DNA from: Crocodylus rhombifer
Taxonomy: Eukaryota; Chordata; Crocodylia; Crocodylidae
Length of the DNA stretch: 64,000 bases
Assembly: GCA_038503035.1 (NCBI GenBank)
Contig: JAVSML010025534.1
Coordinates: 1 to 64,000 of the forward strand
Reading direction: 5' to 3'
Made by a program: the position numbers and the translations under genes. Of this stretch, positions 47,330 through 56,937 are shown in pieces (within the stretch, counting starts at the first letter, position 1; each line of letters starts with the position of its first letter). The notes beneath the pieces are model-generated. The model was not told where the DNA came from. It was given only the letters and a program-made list of their open reading frames with translations, and ran no database searches.

Positions 47330-47887
47330 GAGAATAAGTTGGAAGCTGCAGCCTGTGGAAAGAACTATGATGTAACTGGGATCACCAGGAGCTGGTGGGA
47401 CAGTTCTTATGGCTGGGATGTGAACACTGAGGGTTACACTCTGCTTCAGGAGGATAGGAGAAAAGCGATGGTGCTGCCTTATATGTCAAAAGCACATACA
47501 CTTGTTCCCTGGTTCAGGAGGAAGAAGATAGCAAAGCAGAATGCATTTGGGTGAAGATGAAAGGTGAAAGATGCAGCATAGATATAATGGTGGGGATTTA
47601 TTACAGGCCACCTACTCAGAAAGAGGAGGTGGATGAGGCACTCTTCAAGCAGATGAGAAATCTCTCCAAAAGCTATGGGATGGTGCTGATGGGAGACTTC
47701 AGTTTTCCAGACATCTGCTGGAAGAACAATGCAGCCAGACATAAAATGTTAAGCTAGTTCCTAATTTGTATGGAGGACAACTTCTCTTCTAGAAAATGAA
47801 GGATATAATTAAGGGATCATTTTACTCATTTACTTTACTCATCTTGTCCTAACCAACAGGGAAGAATTGATGGAGGATGCGAATTGA
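47330..47887 (+). pseudogene. CR1 ORF2 endonuclease part
   Basis: Two plus-strand frames, 47339-47554 ('NYDVTGITRSWWDSSYGWDV', then 'GYTLLQEDRR') and 47551-47757 ('YYRPPTQKEEVDEALFKQM', 'GMVLMGDFSFPDICW'), give the endonuclease. The I-T-E-T-W-W motif reads I-T-R-S-W-W, so the catalytic Glu is lost. G-D-F-N reads G-D-F-S. A frameshift separates the two and a stop follows at 47757. The region ends at the CR1 insertion starting at 47891. Confidence 0.85.
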
Positions 47888-47890
47888 AGG

Positions 47891-48140
47891 TTTCATAGTA
47901 GTCAGGGTCAGGAGGGACCTGAACAGATCATCTAGCCTGACCCCCTGCCACAGGCAGGAATGAATGCTGGGATCACAAGACCCCAGACAGGTGATCATCC
48001 AATCTCCTCTTGAATTTGCTCAAGATAGGGTTGAGGACCACTTCTGTGGGAAGTTAGTTCCAGATTCTGGCCATCCTAACTGTAAAAAATTGCCTTCTGA
48101 TCTCTAACCTAAACCTATTCTCCATCAGCTTATTACCATT
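47891..48140 (-). mobile_element. CR1 3' end inserted into the outer CR1
   Basis: The 'tttcatagtagtcagggtca' tail, 'gatcatctagcctgaccccc' and 'ctctaacctaaacctattct' mark a reversed CR1 3' end of about 250 bp from the 'gatcatctagtcc' subfamily. The ORF2 of the outer CR1 breaks off before it ('REELMEDAN'-like region) and resumes after it with VNLGGSDHNMLEF. Confidence 0.85.
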
Positions 48141-48950
48141 GATGGTGATGGTTAATTTGGGAGGAAGTGATCACAATATGCTAGAATTTCAGATCCCCAG
48201 ACAGGGAAAGAATAAAGTCAGCAAAATTAGGATGTTAGATTTAAAAAAGGTGGATTTCATCCGACTCATGGAGCGAATAGGCATGGTGTCATGGGAGGAT
48301 AGATTGAAGGATAAAGGCATTCAAGAAGGCTGGGAGCTTCTAAGGGGCACAGTATTGGAAGCCTAACAAGAAACTGTCCTGACATGATGGAAGCACAGGA
48401 AGAATGGCAAGAGCCCAATGTGGCTGCACAAGGAGCTTGTAAAATGCCTCAAATGCAAAAGGAAAGCATAGAGACAATGGAAGACTGGGCAGGTCACCAA
48501 GGATGTATAGCAAGAAAAAGCAAGGACCTGCAGGAACAAAATCAGAAAGGCAAAGATAAAGAATGAGCAGTACCTGGCAAAGGAGGTTAAGGACAAGAAG
48601 AGGTGGTTCTATAAATATATTGGCCAGAAAAAAGGACCAAGGAAACTGTGGGTTCTCTGTTGACAAGCCAGCTGGGACTCCTAACCAAAGATGCAAAGAA
48701 AGCAGAGCTACTCAACAGCTATTTTGCTTCAGTCTTCACAAAAATATTAAGCTGCCAGACAATGAATAGTGATTATCTGGATAAGGAAGGGGGCAAGCTG
48801 AAGGAGGAGATGACAAACGAGACATTTTGTTGGGTCTTAATGAATTCAAGTCAGCGGGGCAAGATGAACTTCATTCCAAGGAACTGGCAGAGGAGGCCTC
48901 AGAGCCCTTGGCAATGATTTTCATGATACTGTGGGAGACGGGCTAGATAC
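48141..48950 (+). pseudogene. CR1 ORF2 endonuclease end and linker
   Basis: Frame 48139-48366 reads 'VNLGGSDHNMLEFQIPRQGK', 'VSKIRMLDLKKVDF' and so on. The S-D-H motif that carries the last endonuclease catalytic residues is intact. The following linker (48370-48940) is split over three frames ('LLTKDAKKAELLNSYFASVF' at 48648-48917). It stops at the hAT insertion at 48951. Confidence 0.8.
48943..48950. repeat. hAT target-site duplication, left
   Basis: CTAGATAC, identical to 49502-49509. Confidence 0.9.
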
Positions 48951-49501
48951 TAGAGCTGTGCGAAGCTTTGGTCCCTAATTCAATTCAGCAGAGATTCAGC
49001 CCGATTCACTGGCCGAATCTTCAAATCTGAATCGAATCAGAGGACCCTTAAATCTCTTCGAATCACATCACAACCCTCTGAATCAATTTGGAGAGATTTG
49101 GTAAGATTCAGAGATTCGGACATAGACACAGCTTTAAATGTTTTTTCTGCATACCCTGAGGTAGCAGGTGGCTCGTGAAAGCTGCGATGTTGGGGAACAT
49201 GCAGCATCCCACAGGAGCATGGGGGCCCAGTGCACTTGGCAGCAGATCTGAAAGTGGACCAGAAGCACTTCCGGTCCACTTCCAGGTCTGCCAGGGAGCG
49301 CATTGGAGGGCCCCCCCCCGCCGCCTTGGCGACTGGTGCCTCCTGGGTCAGGGCTGGGGGGTGGTACCTGGGATCCTCCCACAGTTGATTGCTGAGCTGC
49401 TGGGTATGGAGGGGAGAGGGGGCCCAGCTCGCTCCCCAGTGGACCCGGAAGTGGACCAGAAGTACTTTTAAATCAAATAGGGCCCACTTTGCACATCCCT
49501 A
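48951..49501. mobile_element. Non-autonomous hAT DNA transposon
   Basis: A 551-bp element inserted in CR1 ORF2. It begins TAGAGCTGTGCGAA and ends TTTGCACATCCCTA, imperfect terminal inverted repeats (11 of 14), and is flanked by a perfect 8-bp duplication CTAGATAC. The 8-bp duplication and T-A-G-x-G ends are hallmarks of hAT elements. Interior 'gattc'/'gaatc' palindromes follow the left end ('gattcactggccgaatc'). There is no transposase, so it is a MITE-like derivative. The CR1 sequence is continuous across it once one duplication copy is removed. Confidence 0.85.
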
Positions 49502-49509
49502 CTAGATAC
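49502..49509. repeat. hAT target-site duplication, right
   Basis: CTAGATAC directly after the element. After it the CR1 ORF2 continues (coding 'LEDWKKTSVFHVFKKGRKK'). Confidence 0.9.
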
Positions 49510-50114
49510 TAGAGGACTGGAAAAAGACCAGTGTATTTCATGTCTTTAAAAAAGGCAGGAAGAAGAACCTGGGGAACCACACATCGTCTAGCCTCACTCA
49601 ATACTTAGGAAGTTATTGCAGCATATCATAAGGAAGGCCATTCACAAACGTCTGCTGGAGGAAAGGCTGATTGCAAGCATCCCGCATGGATTTATGACAA
49701 ACAAACTGTGTCAGACAAACCTGATCCCCTTCTTTGACAACATAACTACTTGGGAAGATGAAGGGAATGCTGTAGATGTCATGTATCTGAACTTCAGCAA
49801 GGACAAGGTCTCATAAACAAACTGGACAAATGTGGACTTGATAAACCTACTACAAGGCTAACTGCCTCAATAGCTGTAAGCAAAGAGTAATTATTAATGG
49901 GTTCAGGTCAAAATGGCATGAAGTTTTGAGTGGAGTCCCACAGGGGTCAGTCCTGGGCTTGGTGCTGTTCAGTGTATTTATTAATGATTCAGATGCTGGC
50001 ATAGAAAGCTTCTGTGGATGACATGAAACTGGGAAGGACTGTGAACATGGGGATGTGAGTGCAATTCAGAAGGATCTTGACAGATTGGAAAATTGGGCTA
50101 GAGCTAACAGAATG
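49510..50114 (+). pseudogene. CR1 ORF2 reverse transcriptase, outer copy
   Basis: Plus-strand frames give 'LEDWKKTSVFHVFKKGRKKN', 'RLIASIPHGFMTNKLCQTNL', 'VDVMYLNFSK' and later 'VLSGVPQGSVLG' and 'VFINDSDAG'. Motif A has L-N-F-S instead of L-D-F-S, so the catalytic Asp is lost. The F-A-D-D box has become a frameshifted region coding C-G-stop near 50020. 'LDRLENWARANRM' then leads into the inner CR1 at 50115. It is dead. Confidence 0.85.
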
Positions 50115-50934
50115 GGTGTTGAGAGAGCTAGCCGGGGTTATTGCAGGGCCCTTGGCATGGCTCTACGAGTGCTCGTGGTGCTCGGGCCAGGTGCCAGTTG
50201 ACTGGAAGATAGCTAATGTGGTCCCCATCTTCAAAAAAGGGAAGAGGGAGGACCCAGGCAACTATAGGCCCGTCAGTCTTACCTCTATCCTTGGGAAACT
50301 CTTTGAGAAGATTCTCAAGGAGCACATCTGTGATGGGCCGGCTTCAGGGATGATGCTCAAGGGCAACCAGCACGGTTTTATTAGGGGCAGGTCTTGTCAG
50401 ACCAACCTGATTGCCTTTTATGATCAGGTCACAAAGGCAATGGATGCAGGTGTTGCCGTGGATGTAGCCTTTGACACTGTCTCCCACCCCATCCTCATTA
50501 AAAAACTAGGTGACTGTGGCATTGATGCCTACACAGTCAGATGGATTGCAGATTGGCTCAAGGGTCGCCCTCAGAGGGTGGTGGTGGATGGGTCATATTC
50601 GACCTGGGGGGAAGTGGGCGGCGGAGTCCCCCAGGGCTCGGTCCTGGGGCCTGCGCTGTTCAATTTCTTCATCAGCGATTTGGACGACGGGGTGAAATGC
50701 AACCTGTTTAAATTCACTGATGATACCAAAATTTGGGATGAGGTGAGCATACTAGTAGGGAGGGAAAGAATGCAACAAGACCTGGATATGTTACAGGAGT
50801 GGGCTGACATAAACAAGATGCGTTTCAATACTGGCAAGTGCAGACTGCTGCACTTAGGCAGTAGAAACCAGCAGCACACTTACAGAATGGGAAACTCCCT
50901 TCTTGAGAGCATGGAGGCAGAAAGGGATCAGTAA
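50059..50934 (+). pseudogene. Chimeric open frame: outer CR1 leading into inner CR1 ORF2
   Basis: The longest open frame of the window (291 codons). Its first ~20 codons derive from the outer CR1 read in a shifted frame. The rest is reverse transcriptase of the inner CR1 (see 50115-51600). Motifs are '[20 protein letters not shown]', 'NQHGFIRGRSCQTNLIAFYD', 'GVPQGSVLGPALFNFF', 'FKFTDDTKIWDEV' and 'MRFNTGKCRLLHLG'. The motif A sequence is shortened: VDV runs straight into AFDTVSH, so the segment with the catalytic Asp (V-Y-L-D-F-S-K) is deleted in frame. F-A-D-D reads F-T-D-D. The protein would be inactive, and the start ATG at 50059 is an accident of the junction. Confidence 0.85.
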
Positions 50935-51600
50935 TGACTCCAAGATGAACATGGGCCAACAATGCGAGGTCTCGGTTGGCAGGGCTAACTGCACCTTGTC
51001 GTGCATCCACAGGTGCATCTCAAGTACAGCCAGGGAGGTGATCCTCCCCCTCTATGCGACGCTGGTCAGGCCGCAGCTGGAGTACCGTGTCCAGTTCTAT
51101 GCGCCCCATTTCAGGAGGGATGTGGACAACATTGAAAGGGTCCAGAGGAGGCCGCCCGCATGATCCGGGGACAACACGGCAGACCCTACAATGAAAGGCT
51201 GCGGGACCTAAACCTGTTCAGCCTTCACAAGAGAAGGCTGAGGGGGGACCTGGTGACTGTCAATAAACTCACTAGGGGGGACCAGAAGGGTTTAGGGGAG
51301 ACACTGTTTCCCCTAGCGCCCCCTGGCATGACCAGGAACAATGGACACAAATTATTAGAGAGTAGATTTAGATTAGACATCCGCAAGAACTATTTCACAG
51401 TTAGGGCGGCTAGGATCTGGAACCAACTTCCAAGGGAAGTGGTGCTGGCTCCTACCCTGGGGGTCTTTAAGAAGAGGCTTGATGCCTACCTGGCTGGAGT
51501 CATTTGAGTCCAGTCTCTTTCTCCCGCCCAGGCGGGGGGTCGGGCTTGAAGATCTACAAGGTCCCTTCCAACCCTACTTCTATGATTCTATGATTCTATG
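50115..51600 (+). mobile_element. Younger CR1 inserted into the outer CR1
   Basis: A 5'-truncated CR1 of about 1.49 kb, from mid reverse transcriptase ('VLRELAGVIAGPLAWLYECS') to its 3' tail of repeated 'ctatgatt' units at 51580-51600. It keeps many CpG sites and long frames, so it is younger than its host. The host CR1 continues directly at 51601. It is the same subfamily as the copy at 55793-56937. Confidence 0.9.
50935..51507 (+). pseudogene. Inner CR1 ORF2, C-terminal part after frameshifts
   Basis: After a small deletion near 50930 the ORF2 continues in frame 50903-51163 ('DSKMNMGQQCE', 'CISSTAREVILPLYATLVRP', 'LEYRVQFYAPHFRRDVDNIE') and, after another shift, in 51160-51507 ('MIRGQHGRPYNERLRDLNLF', '[20 protein letters not shown]', 'NQLPREVVLAPTLGVFKKRL'). 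It ends at the normal stop with 'LAGVI'. The C-terminal domain is otherwise well kept. Only two shifts separate it from the frame upstream. Confidence 0.9.
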
Positions 51601-52267
51601 AATAAAGTTCAATGTGGAAAATTGCAAGGAGCTATACCTTGGGAAGATTAATGCAAAATGTGGGACAGCTGTCTGGATGGGAGCTCTACGAAAAGGAATT
51701 AGGAGTCTTGGTAGACCACAGACTCAATATGAGTCTGAAGTGTGATGCAGCTGCACAAAAGACCAATGAAGATTTGGGCTGCATCTACTCATGAAGAATT
51801 AGGTGCAAGACACAGGAGGTGATAGTGCCTATTTAGCACTGGTCAGGCTGCATCTGGAGTGAAGTTTTGGGTTCCATTTTTTAAAAAAAGACATGGAGAA
51901 GTTACAGTCCAGAGGTGGGCAGCAAAGATAATCAAGGGCCTGGAAGGTAAGTCACATGAGGAGAGGCTGAAGGAGCTAGGCCTCTTCAGCTTGCAGAAAA
52001 GACACTTAAGTGATAGCACTCTTTAAATACTTGAAGGGCTGCCATAAAGAAGAGGGAAAGTACCTTTTCTCTCTTGCTGCAGAGAAGAGGATGCAGATCA
52101 GTGGCTTGAAGTTGCAGGAAAGTAAATTTAAATTGGATATCCAGAAAAACCTCTTCACTGTGAGACTAGTAAGGCAGTGGAATAAACTACCTAGGGGAGT
52201 TGTGTACTCTCCGTCATTGGAAGTGTTCAAGAAGAGGTTGAACAGTCAATGGTTGGGAATAATTTAG
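51601..52267 (+). pseudogene. Outer CR1 ORF2 C-terminal part
   Basis: Resumes as 'KFNVENCKELYLGKINAKCG', followed by 'ELGVLVDHRLNMSLKCDAAA' (frame 51612-51794), then frameshifts, and ends in 52010-52267: 'IALFKYLKGCHKEEGKYLFS', 'KFKLDIQKNLFTVRLVRQWN', 'KLPRGVVYSPSLEVFKKRLN' and a stop. The end of ORF2 is in the normal form. The 3' UTR follows without a gap. Confidence 0.85.
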
Positions 52268-52870
52268 GTGTAGCTATGCCTATTTTCTACTATGGGTATT
52301 TCCCATACTTTTGGGCTTGCTGGTTTCTCACACCCCACCCCTCCTGCCCTGATCCCTTTTTTTCTGCTGTAAGCTAGGGTGTTTTTAAGCCTCCCCAGAG
52401 GCATTGGGTGTTGTCTACAGCTAAGCCTGGGGACTTCAGCTAGGGTGTGGAACCAAAGCTGGAGGCTCCTAGCTAGAGGGTCTTGCCTCTCCACCCAGGG
52501 GCAGACTGATTGCCATATTTGCAGTCAGGAAGAAATTTTACCCCATGGTCAGATTGATGTGGACTGTGGGGGTTTTTGCCTCCTTCTCTAATAGTGTACG
52601 TGGGGGGCATGGGCCTCTGCCTGGGACCTCTTGATCTAATGACAACATTTTATGGAAGCATGACATTGGTTGCTGTGATTCCCCTATTTTACCTGTGGCA
52701 GGTTAGGGTGTTAGGTCTGTTGTGTCAGGGTTCAGGGTAGTTTTATGTAGAGTTTAGATTATGGCTGTATGCGATGGTTTGGATAGGGATGATCCTGCCT
52801 CAAGCAGGGGGTAGGGCTAGATGACCTCTGGAGGTTCCTTCTAGCCCTACTTCTCTATGATTCTATGACC

Positions 52871-53791
52871 TGGTTGAAAAAAAAACTTTTTTTTGGAGAA
52901 TTTAAATAAATTATATCAACATGTTTTCCTTTACCCGCTACTATTTTGCTCTTTTCCTTGAGGAAAACCAAAGAGTGAAAATCTGTTTCTCGTGAATGAT
53001 GGGTTTTTTTTGTATTTCAATGACTTTTTAGTTTGTCTTGCTATATTTTAATTGATGTGTGTGGGGCTAGAGCCAAGGAGGTCGGGCCCTTTTGATTAAA
53101 TTGAAATTAATTAAAAATATCTTACGGGGTAGACACGGAATAAAGCATAGGGAATAGAACTGTATTTCCTGTCGCTTGTCCCCTTCCTCTTTCTTTCTAT
53201 CCATGTGGTCCTGCATGTATGTTAAGTACCCTCCCAACTTAAAATGTGTTTTGGAACTCTGTCAATTTCTATTTATGCAGAATTGTACAACATCCCGACT
53301 CTGCAAAGGTTCTATGACCAAATTAAGCTGGTTAATTAAGACAATTAGCATGTCTTTCTCCAGCTGAGCTAGCCACTAGAAGAAAGATACAGCTGCGTTT
53401 TAAAAATACCATGTGATGTTTATTTTCTCAGAATTTTATCTTCCTAATGATTTATTTTTGGCACAAATTATATTGTTTTCAATCTAATAGCCAACCATGC
53501 AATTTCTTCCATGTTTGAGTAGTCCTTACTCCTCTGACTAGCTCCTTTGACTTGAGTGGAACAACTTGCATGAGAAAGAACAAGGCAAACAAACGTTGGC
53601 AGTATTGGCTCCTCAATATTTTGAAGGAAATTACATTTGTCACAGTGTTTTTGCTGTGAAGAGATGGCACTCAAACAAAAATAACTAGAATAAAAGATTA
53701 TTTAAATATTGGTAACATGCTCTTATGCAACATGTAGGTTTGGGAGTAGACTCTTTCCTTCAGATCTTGACACACTGGCAGTCTCTCTTGT

Positions 53792-53827
<36 letters not shown>

Positions 53828-55011
53828 CCACTTTTCTCAGCCTCAGAAGCTACCAAGAGGGTGATATTAATAAGTGTACTAAGCAAAACCTAATACTATA
53901 ACTACATAAATACAGGATTCACAGAACAACATATGGTGAAAGCTGTCACCTAGTCTTGTATGGTGTGAAATGCAGGGTTAAACTTAATATACATAATTAA
54001 AGGGAACTTTTTTTAAAAAGCAGTGAGATAGTTTTGAACATCATGCTAAATTAAGGAGAGGATAAGGTAATATCAGCTCTCAAAACAGCTGAAATTAAGC
54101 CTATTTTTTCAAATGTGGGTGCCCAAAATTAGCTACAATAGCTACTGCCATGTCTCCTTACCCATTCCTGCCTCCTGTGAGACCTAGTCTAGAGGTAGAT
54201 GACCAAGTGGGAAGATATCTGCTATCCACCCTCTTAGTAGCCTCACCACTCAGGAGAAACTCATTTTCACCCCCTGCCTCTCACCCCATTGAGGGAAGAT
54301 GCTCAGCCGTAAAGGGATACCTGTTCCAAGGTCGAGCACCAAGCTCACCAATAACCAGGAGCTCACTACTTGAGCAATACTTTCACGGCCAGCTCAGGCA
54401 AGACAACCCGACTGGTGGATTGTTTTCAACAAGGGAAAGAACATTTTAAATTTCTCAGGAAAGAGCCCAATTATTTTCAAAAAGAGAAAATAAACTGGAG
54501 TGAAAAGACAGCCGTGTGTTAGAGCCCCAGCCTGTAGTGCTCTCTCACTGGAGGTGACAAGTCATTTAGATTATATCAACACTGCAGTTGCTAGCATAGA
54601 TAGCAGTGCTGCTGTGGCAGCCTGGAGCTCGGTGTTGGTTAACTGCCCAAGCATTTACCCATCTTCTCAGGCAGGTTTTCCAGCCTGCACTGATAACCAC
54701 ACACTGTGCCCCATCATCAAACTAGCCAGCGTAAAGCTATCTCAGGCACGTCTACACAGCACTGTAGCTGTAGCTGTGCCTGTGGCATAGGTATACCCCC
54801 GGTTTCTTTGTAATGCAGTTCCCCATCATTAAAAGGGAGAGGATGCTCTCCTGGTCCTATCACACAGGTTTGTGGAAAATCACGAGGTTCTGATGTGCTC
54901 AGATACTATAGGACTGTGAACCATGCAATTATGTAAAATAGTTCTTAAAATTTAGCATTACATCCCGCACTGAAGTGCAGTGAACTCATGATAAATCTCT
55001 CCTAGATCCAT
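52871..55011. other. Unclassified sequence
   Basis: AT-rich up to 54100, with a CA microsatellite. From 54100 to 54790 there are scattered words such as 'gggtgcccaaaattag' and 'cacgtctacacagcactgta' that look like reptile DNA-transposon pieces, but no complete element can be defined. No gene. Confidence 0.4.
53794..53826. repeat. (CA)n microsatellite
   Basis: About 16 CA units without interruption. A likely polymorphic simple repeat. Confidence 0.95.
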
Positions 55012-55400
55012 AAGGTTATAAGGGAGTTTGCAGATCATGTAGTCCAACCTCTTGCAGAGATGCAGGATTTGCTGCTCCAAAGCCACCCTGGACAGATGCC
55101 TGAGTAGCCTTTCTTGGAAACCTCCAGTGAAGGGAGATGGCCCTGCTCCCCTGTTTTTGCAGTAGAAAAATAGAAGTTTTCCCTGAGATTTGATTTGAAT
55201 CTTTTTGCTGTAGGCAAACCCTTTGCTTGTTGTCTTGTCCTATGGGAAAAGACAAAACAATAATTCTCCCTTTTCTTTATGGCAGCCTTGCAAATATCTG
55301 AAAACTGGTCACTCCTTAATCTCAGTTTTTCCCCCTTAACCTCCTTTTCTTTAATATGTGACCTGATAGAGCTATTCAAAATGCACAGCTTCATATTTTG
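55012..55400 (-). mobile_element. CR1 3' end, divergent subfamily
   Basis: Reverse CR1 3' UTR wording: 'agatcatgtagtccaacctc', 'gagatgcaggatttgctgct', 'ttggaaacctccagtgaagg', 'agttttccctgagatttgat' and 'ttgttgtcttgtcctatggg' in the normal reverse order. The 119-codon minus-strand frame over it is a relic of this 3' region. It is truncated at its 5' end near 55400. Confidence 0.75.
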
Positions 55401-55569
55401 TGCACTCCAGAAGCTTCCAGGCCCCAGCTGAGGCTGAGTCTGATTGTGATAACAGTGTAAAAACCCATGTTTTTAAGAGGCACACCCTGTCCTGGTGAGC
55501 TTCCCAGCTATGCCGAGAACTGAGCAAAATACTGTATTAGCACCCCAGGTTTACTATAGGCATGGTCCA
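55401..55569. other. Unclassified sequence
   Basis: Short spacer between a CR1 and a MIR-like fragment. Nothing recognised. Confidence 0.4.
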
Positions 55570-55672
55570 TGGAGGAAATAAGGCTCAGCAATAATAGTGA
55601 CGCCCTAAGTCACCCAAGTAATTGGCAGAGGTGGGAATTAAATGAAGGTTCTTGATCCCTAACCAACTGTTT
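55570..55672 (+). repeat. MIR SINE fragment (weak)
   Basis: 'aagtcacccaagtaattggc', 'agaggtgggaattaaatg' and 'atccctaaccaactgt' follow the order of the 3' half of MIR. Short and diverged. Confidence 0.5.
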
Positions 55673-55792
55673 TCCTGTTCTAGTTTAGCTTTATTGAGGA
55701 AGTAGAACTTGACAAGATACCATGGGTCCCAAACGCATTCAAAACTATTCACAATTATTTATAGTGGACTACCATTATTAGCTTCAAATCAT

Positions 55793-56676
55793 GGTTGCTA
55801 ACTGGCTGGAGGGCCGCACCCAGAGAGTGGTGGTGGATGGGACATTTTCAGCCTGGAGGGATGTGGGCAGTGGGTTCCCCCAGGGCTTGGTCCTTGGGCC
55901 CGCACCGTTCAACTTCTTCATCAGTGACTTCGACAGGGGGTAAAAAGCACCCTGTTCAAATTTGGAGATGACACTAAGATGTGGGGGGATGTGGGCATGC
56001 TAGAAGGGAGGAACAGGCTGCAATCAGACCCAGACAGGTTACAGGGGTGGGTGGACAAGACTAGGATGGGATTCAACACCGACAAGTGCAAGGTGCTGCA
56101 CCTGGGGAGGAACAACCAGCACCATACCCACACGCTGGGGAACTCCCTTCTCATCAGTGCAGAGGCAGAAAAGGACCTTGAAGTCATCATTGATGCCAAG
56201 ATGAACATGGGCCGGCAGTGTGGGGAGGCAGTCAGGAAGGCCAACCACACCTTGTCATGCATCCACAGATGCATCTCGAGCAGGTCCAAGGAGGTGATCC
56301 TCCCCCTCTATGCGGCACTGGTCAGGCGGCAGCTGGAGTACTGCATCCAGTTCTGGGCGCCGCACTTCAGGAGGGATGTCGACAGCATGGAGAGGGTCCA
56401 GAGGAGGCCACTCACATGATCAGGGGGCAGCAGGGCAGGCCTTATGAGGAGAGACAACGGGACCTGAACCTGTTCAGCCTCCAAAAGAAAAGGCTGAGGG
56501 GGGATCTTGTGGCCTGTTACAAACTAGTCAGGGGGGACCAGCAGGCACTGGGGGAGACCCTGTTCCCTCGAGCACCACCAGGAGTGACCAGGAATAACAG
56601 TCACAAGCTGGCAGAGGGTAGGTTTAGGCTAGACATCAGGAGGTGCTACTTCACAGTCAGGGCAGCTAGGGTCTAG
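55793..56676 (+). pseudogene. CR1 ORF2, reverse transcriptase to C-terminus
   Basis: Plus-strand frames cover the P-Q-G-x-V-L-G-P block ('GFPQGLVLGPAPFNFFIS', frameshifted near 55930), 'FKFGDDTKMWGDVGMLEG' (F-A-D-D reads F-G-D-D), then frame 55979-56419 with 'MGFNTDKCKVLHLGRNNQHH', 'EKDLEVIIDAKMNMGRQCGE' and 'LPLYAALVRRQLEYCIQFWA'. Frame 56218-56676 follows with 'YEERQRDLNLFSLQKKRLRG' and 'GRFRLDIRRCYFTVRAARV', ending at a premature stop. Several frame changes. It lacks the N-terminal half and is non-functional. Confidence 0.9.
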
Positions 56677-56763
56677 AATCAGCTTCCAAGAGAAGTGGCG
56701 CTGGCTCCTACCCTGGGGGTCTTTAAGAGGAGGTTAGATGAACACCTTGCTGGGGTCATTTGA

Positions 56764-56881
56764 CCCCAGTACTCTTTCCTGCCATGGCAGGGGGTCATAG
56801 TTTCATAGTTTCTAGGGTCAGAAGGGATCTGAGTAGATCATCTAGTCCGATCCCCTGCCACGGCAGGAAAGATTACTGGGG
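56764..56881. repeat. Inverted repeat formed by the CR1-in-CR1 junction
   Basis: 'ccccagtactctttcctgcc' and the following bases (to 56796) are the reverse complement, with few changes, of 56848-56881 ('ggcaggaaagattactgggg'). The 50 bases between could form the loop of a hairpin. Confidence 0.85.
56797..56877 (-). mobile_element. Reversed 81-bp CR1 3' end within a CR1 3' UTR
   Basis: 'atagtttcatagtttctagg' and 'gagtagatcatctagtccga' are the reverse of the same 3' terminus that the host CR1 carries at 56881-56937. Both junctions fall on a GGGGTC (56791-56796 and 56878-56883). Confidence 0.85.
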
Positions 56882-56937
56882 TCGGACGTGATGATCTGCT
56901 CAGGTCCCTTCCGACCCTACCTACTATGAAACTATGG

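Larger units (their letters stand above)
46838..52870 (+). mobile_element. Long plus-strand CR1, interrupted by three later insertions
   Basis: From the ORF1 esterase end (46838) to the 3' tail 'ctctatgattctatgac' (near 52870). Removing the three insertions (47891-48140 CR1 3' end, 48951-49501 hAT, 50115-51600 CR1) leaves about 3.7 kb, close to a full CR1 minus its 5' end. Segments of ORF2 resume in register on either side of each insertion, for example 'NRM' before and 'KFN' after the inner CR1. The 3' UTR (52270-52870) is of the same long type as 9440-9856. Confidence 0.85.
55793..56937 (+). mobile_element. 5'-truncated CR1 with a reversed CR1 piece in its 3' UTR
   Basis: Starts within reverse transcriptase ('ANWLEGRTQRVVVDG') and ends 'ctactatgaaactatgg' at 56937. 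The 3' UTR is split at 56797-56877 by a reversed CR1 3' end. It is the same subfamily as 50115-51600 and the same tail type as 1-48. Confidence 0.9.

Noticed and set aside
47865..48145. 'attgatgg' on both sides of the reversed CR1 3' end as a target-site duplication
   Set aside because: The left copy is not adjacent to the insertion boundary (about 18 bases away), and CR1 insertions usually lack clear duplications.
53794..53826. CA repeat as a possible array or CRISPR-like structure
   Set aside because: A plain dinucleotide microsatellite without spacers. No CRISPR features exist in this vertebrate sequence.
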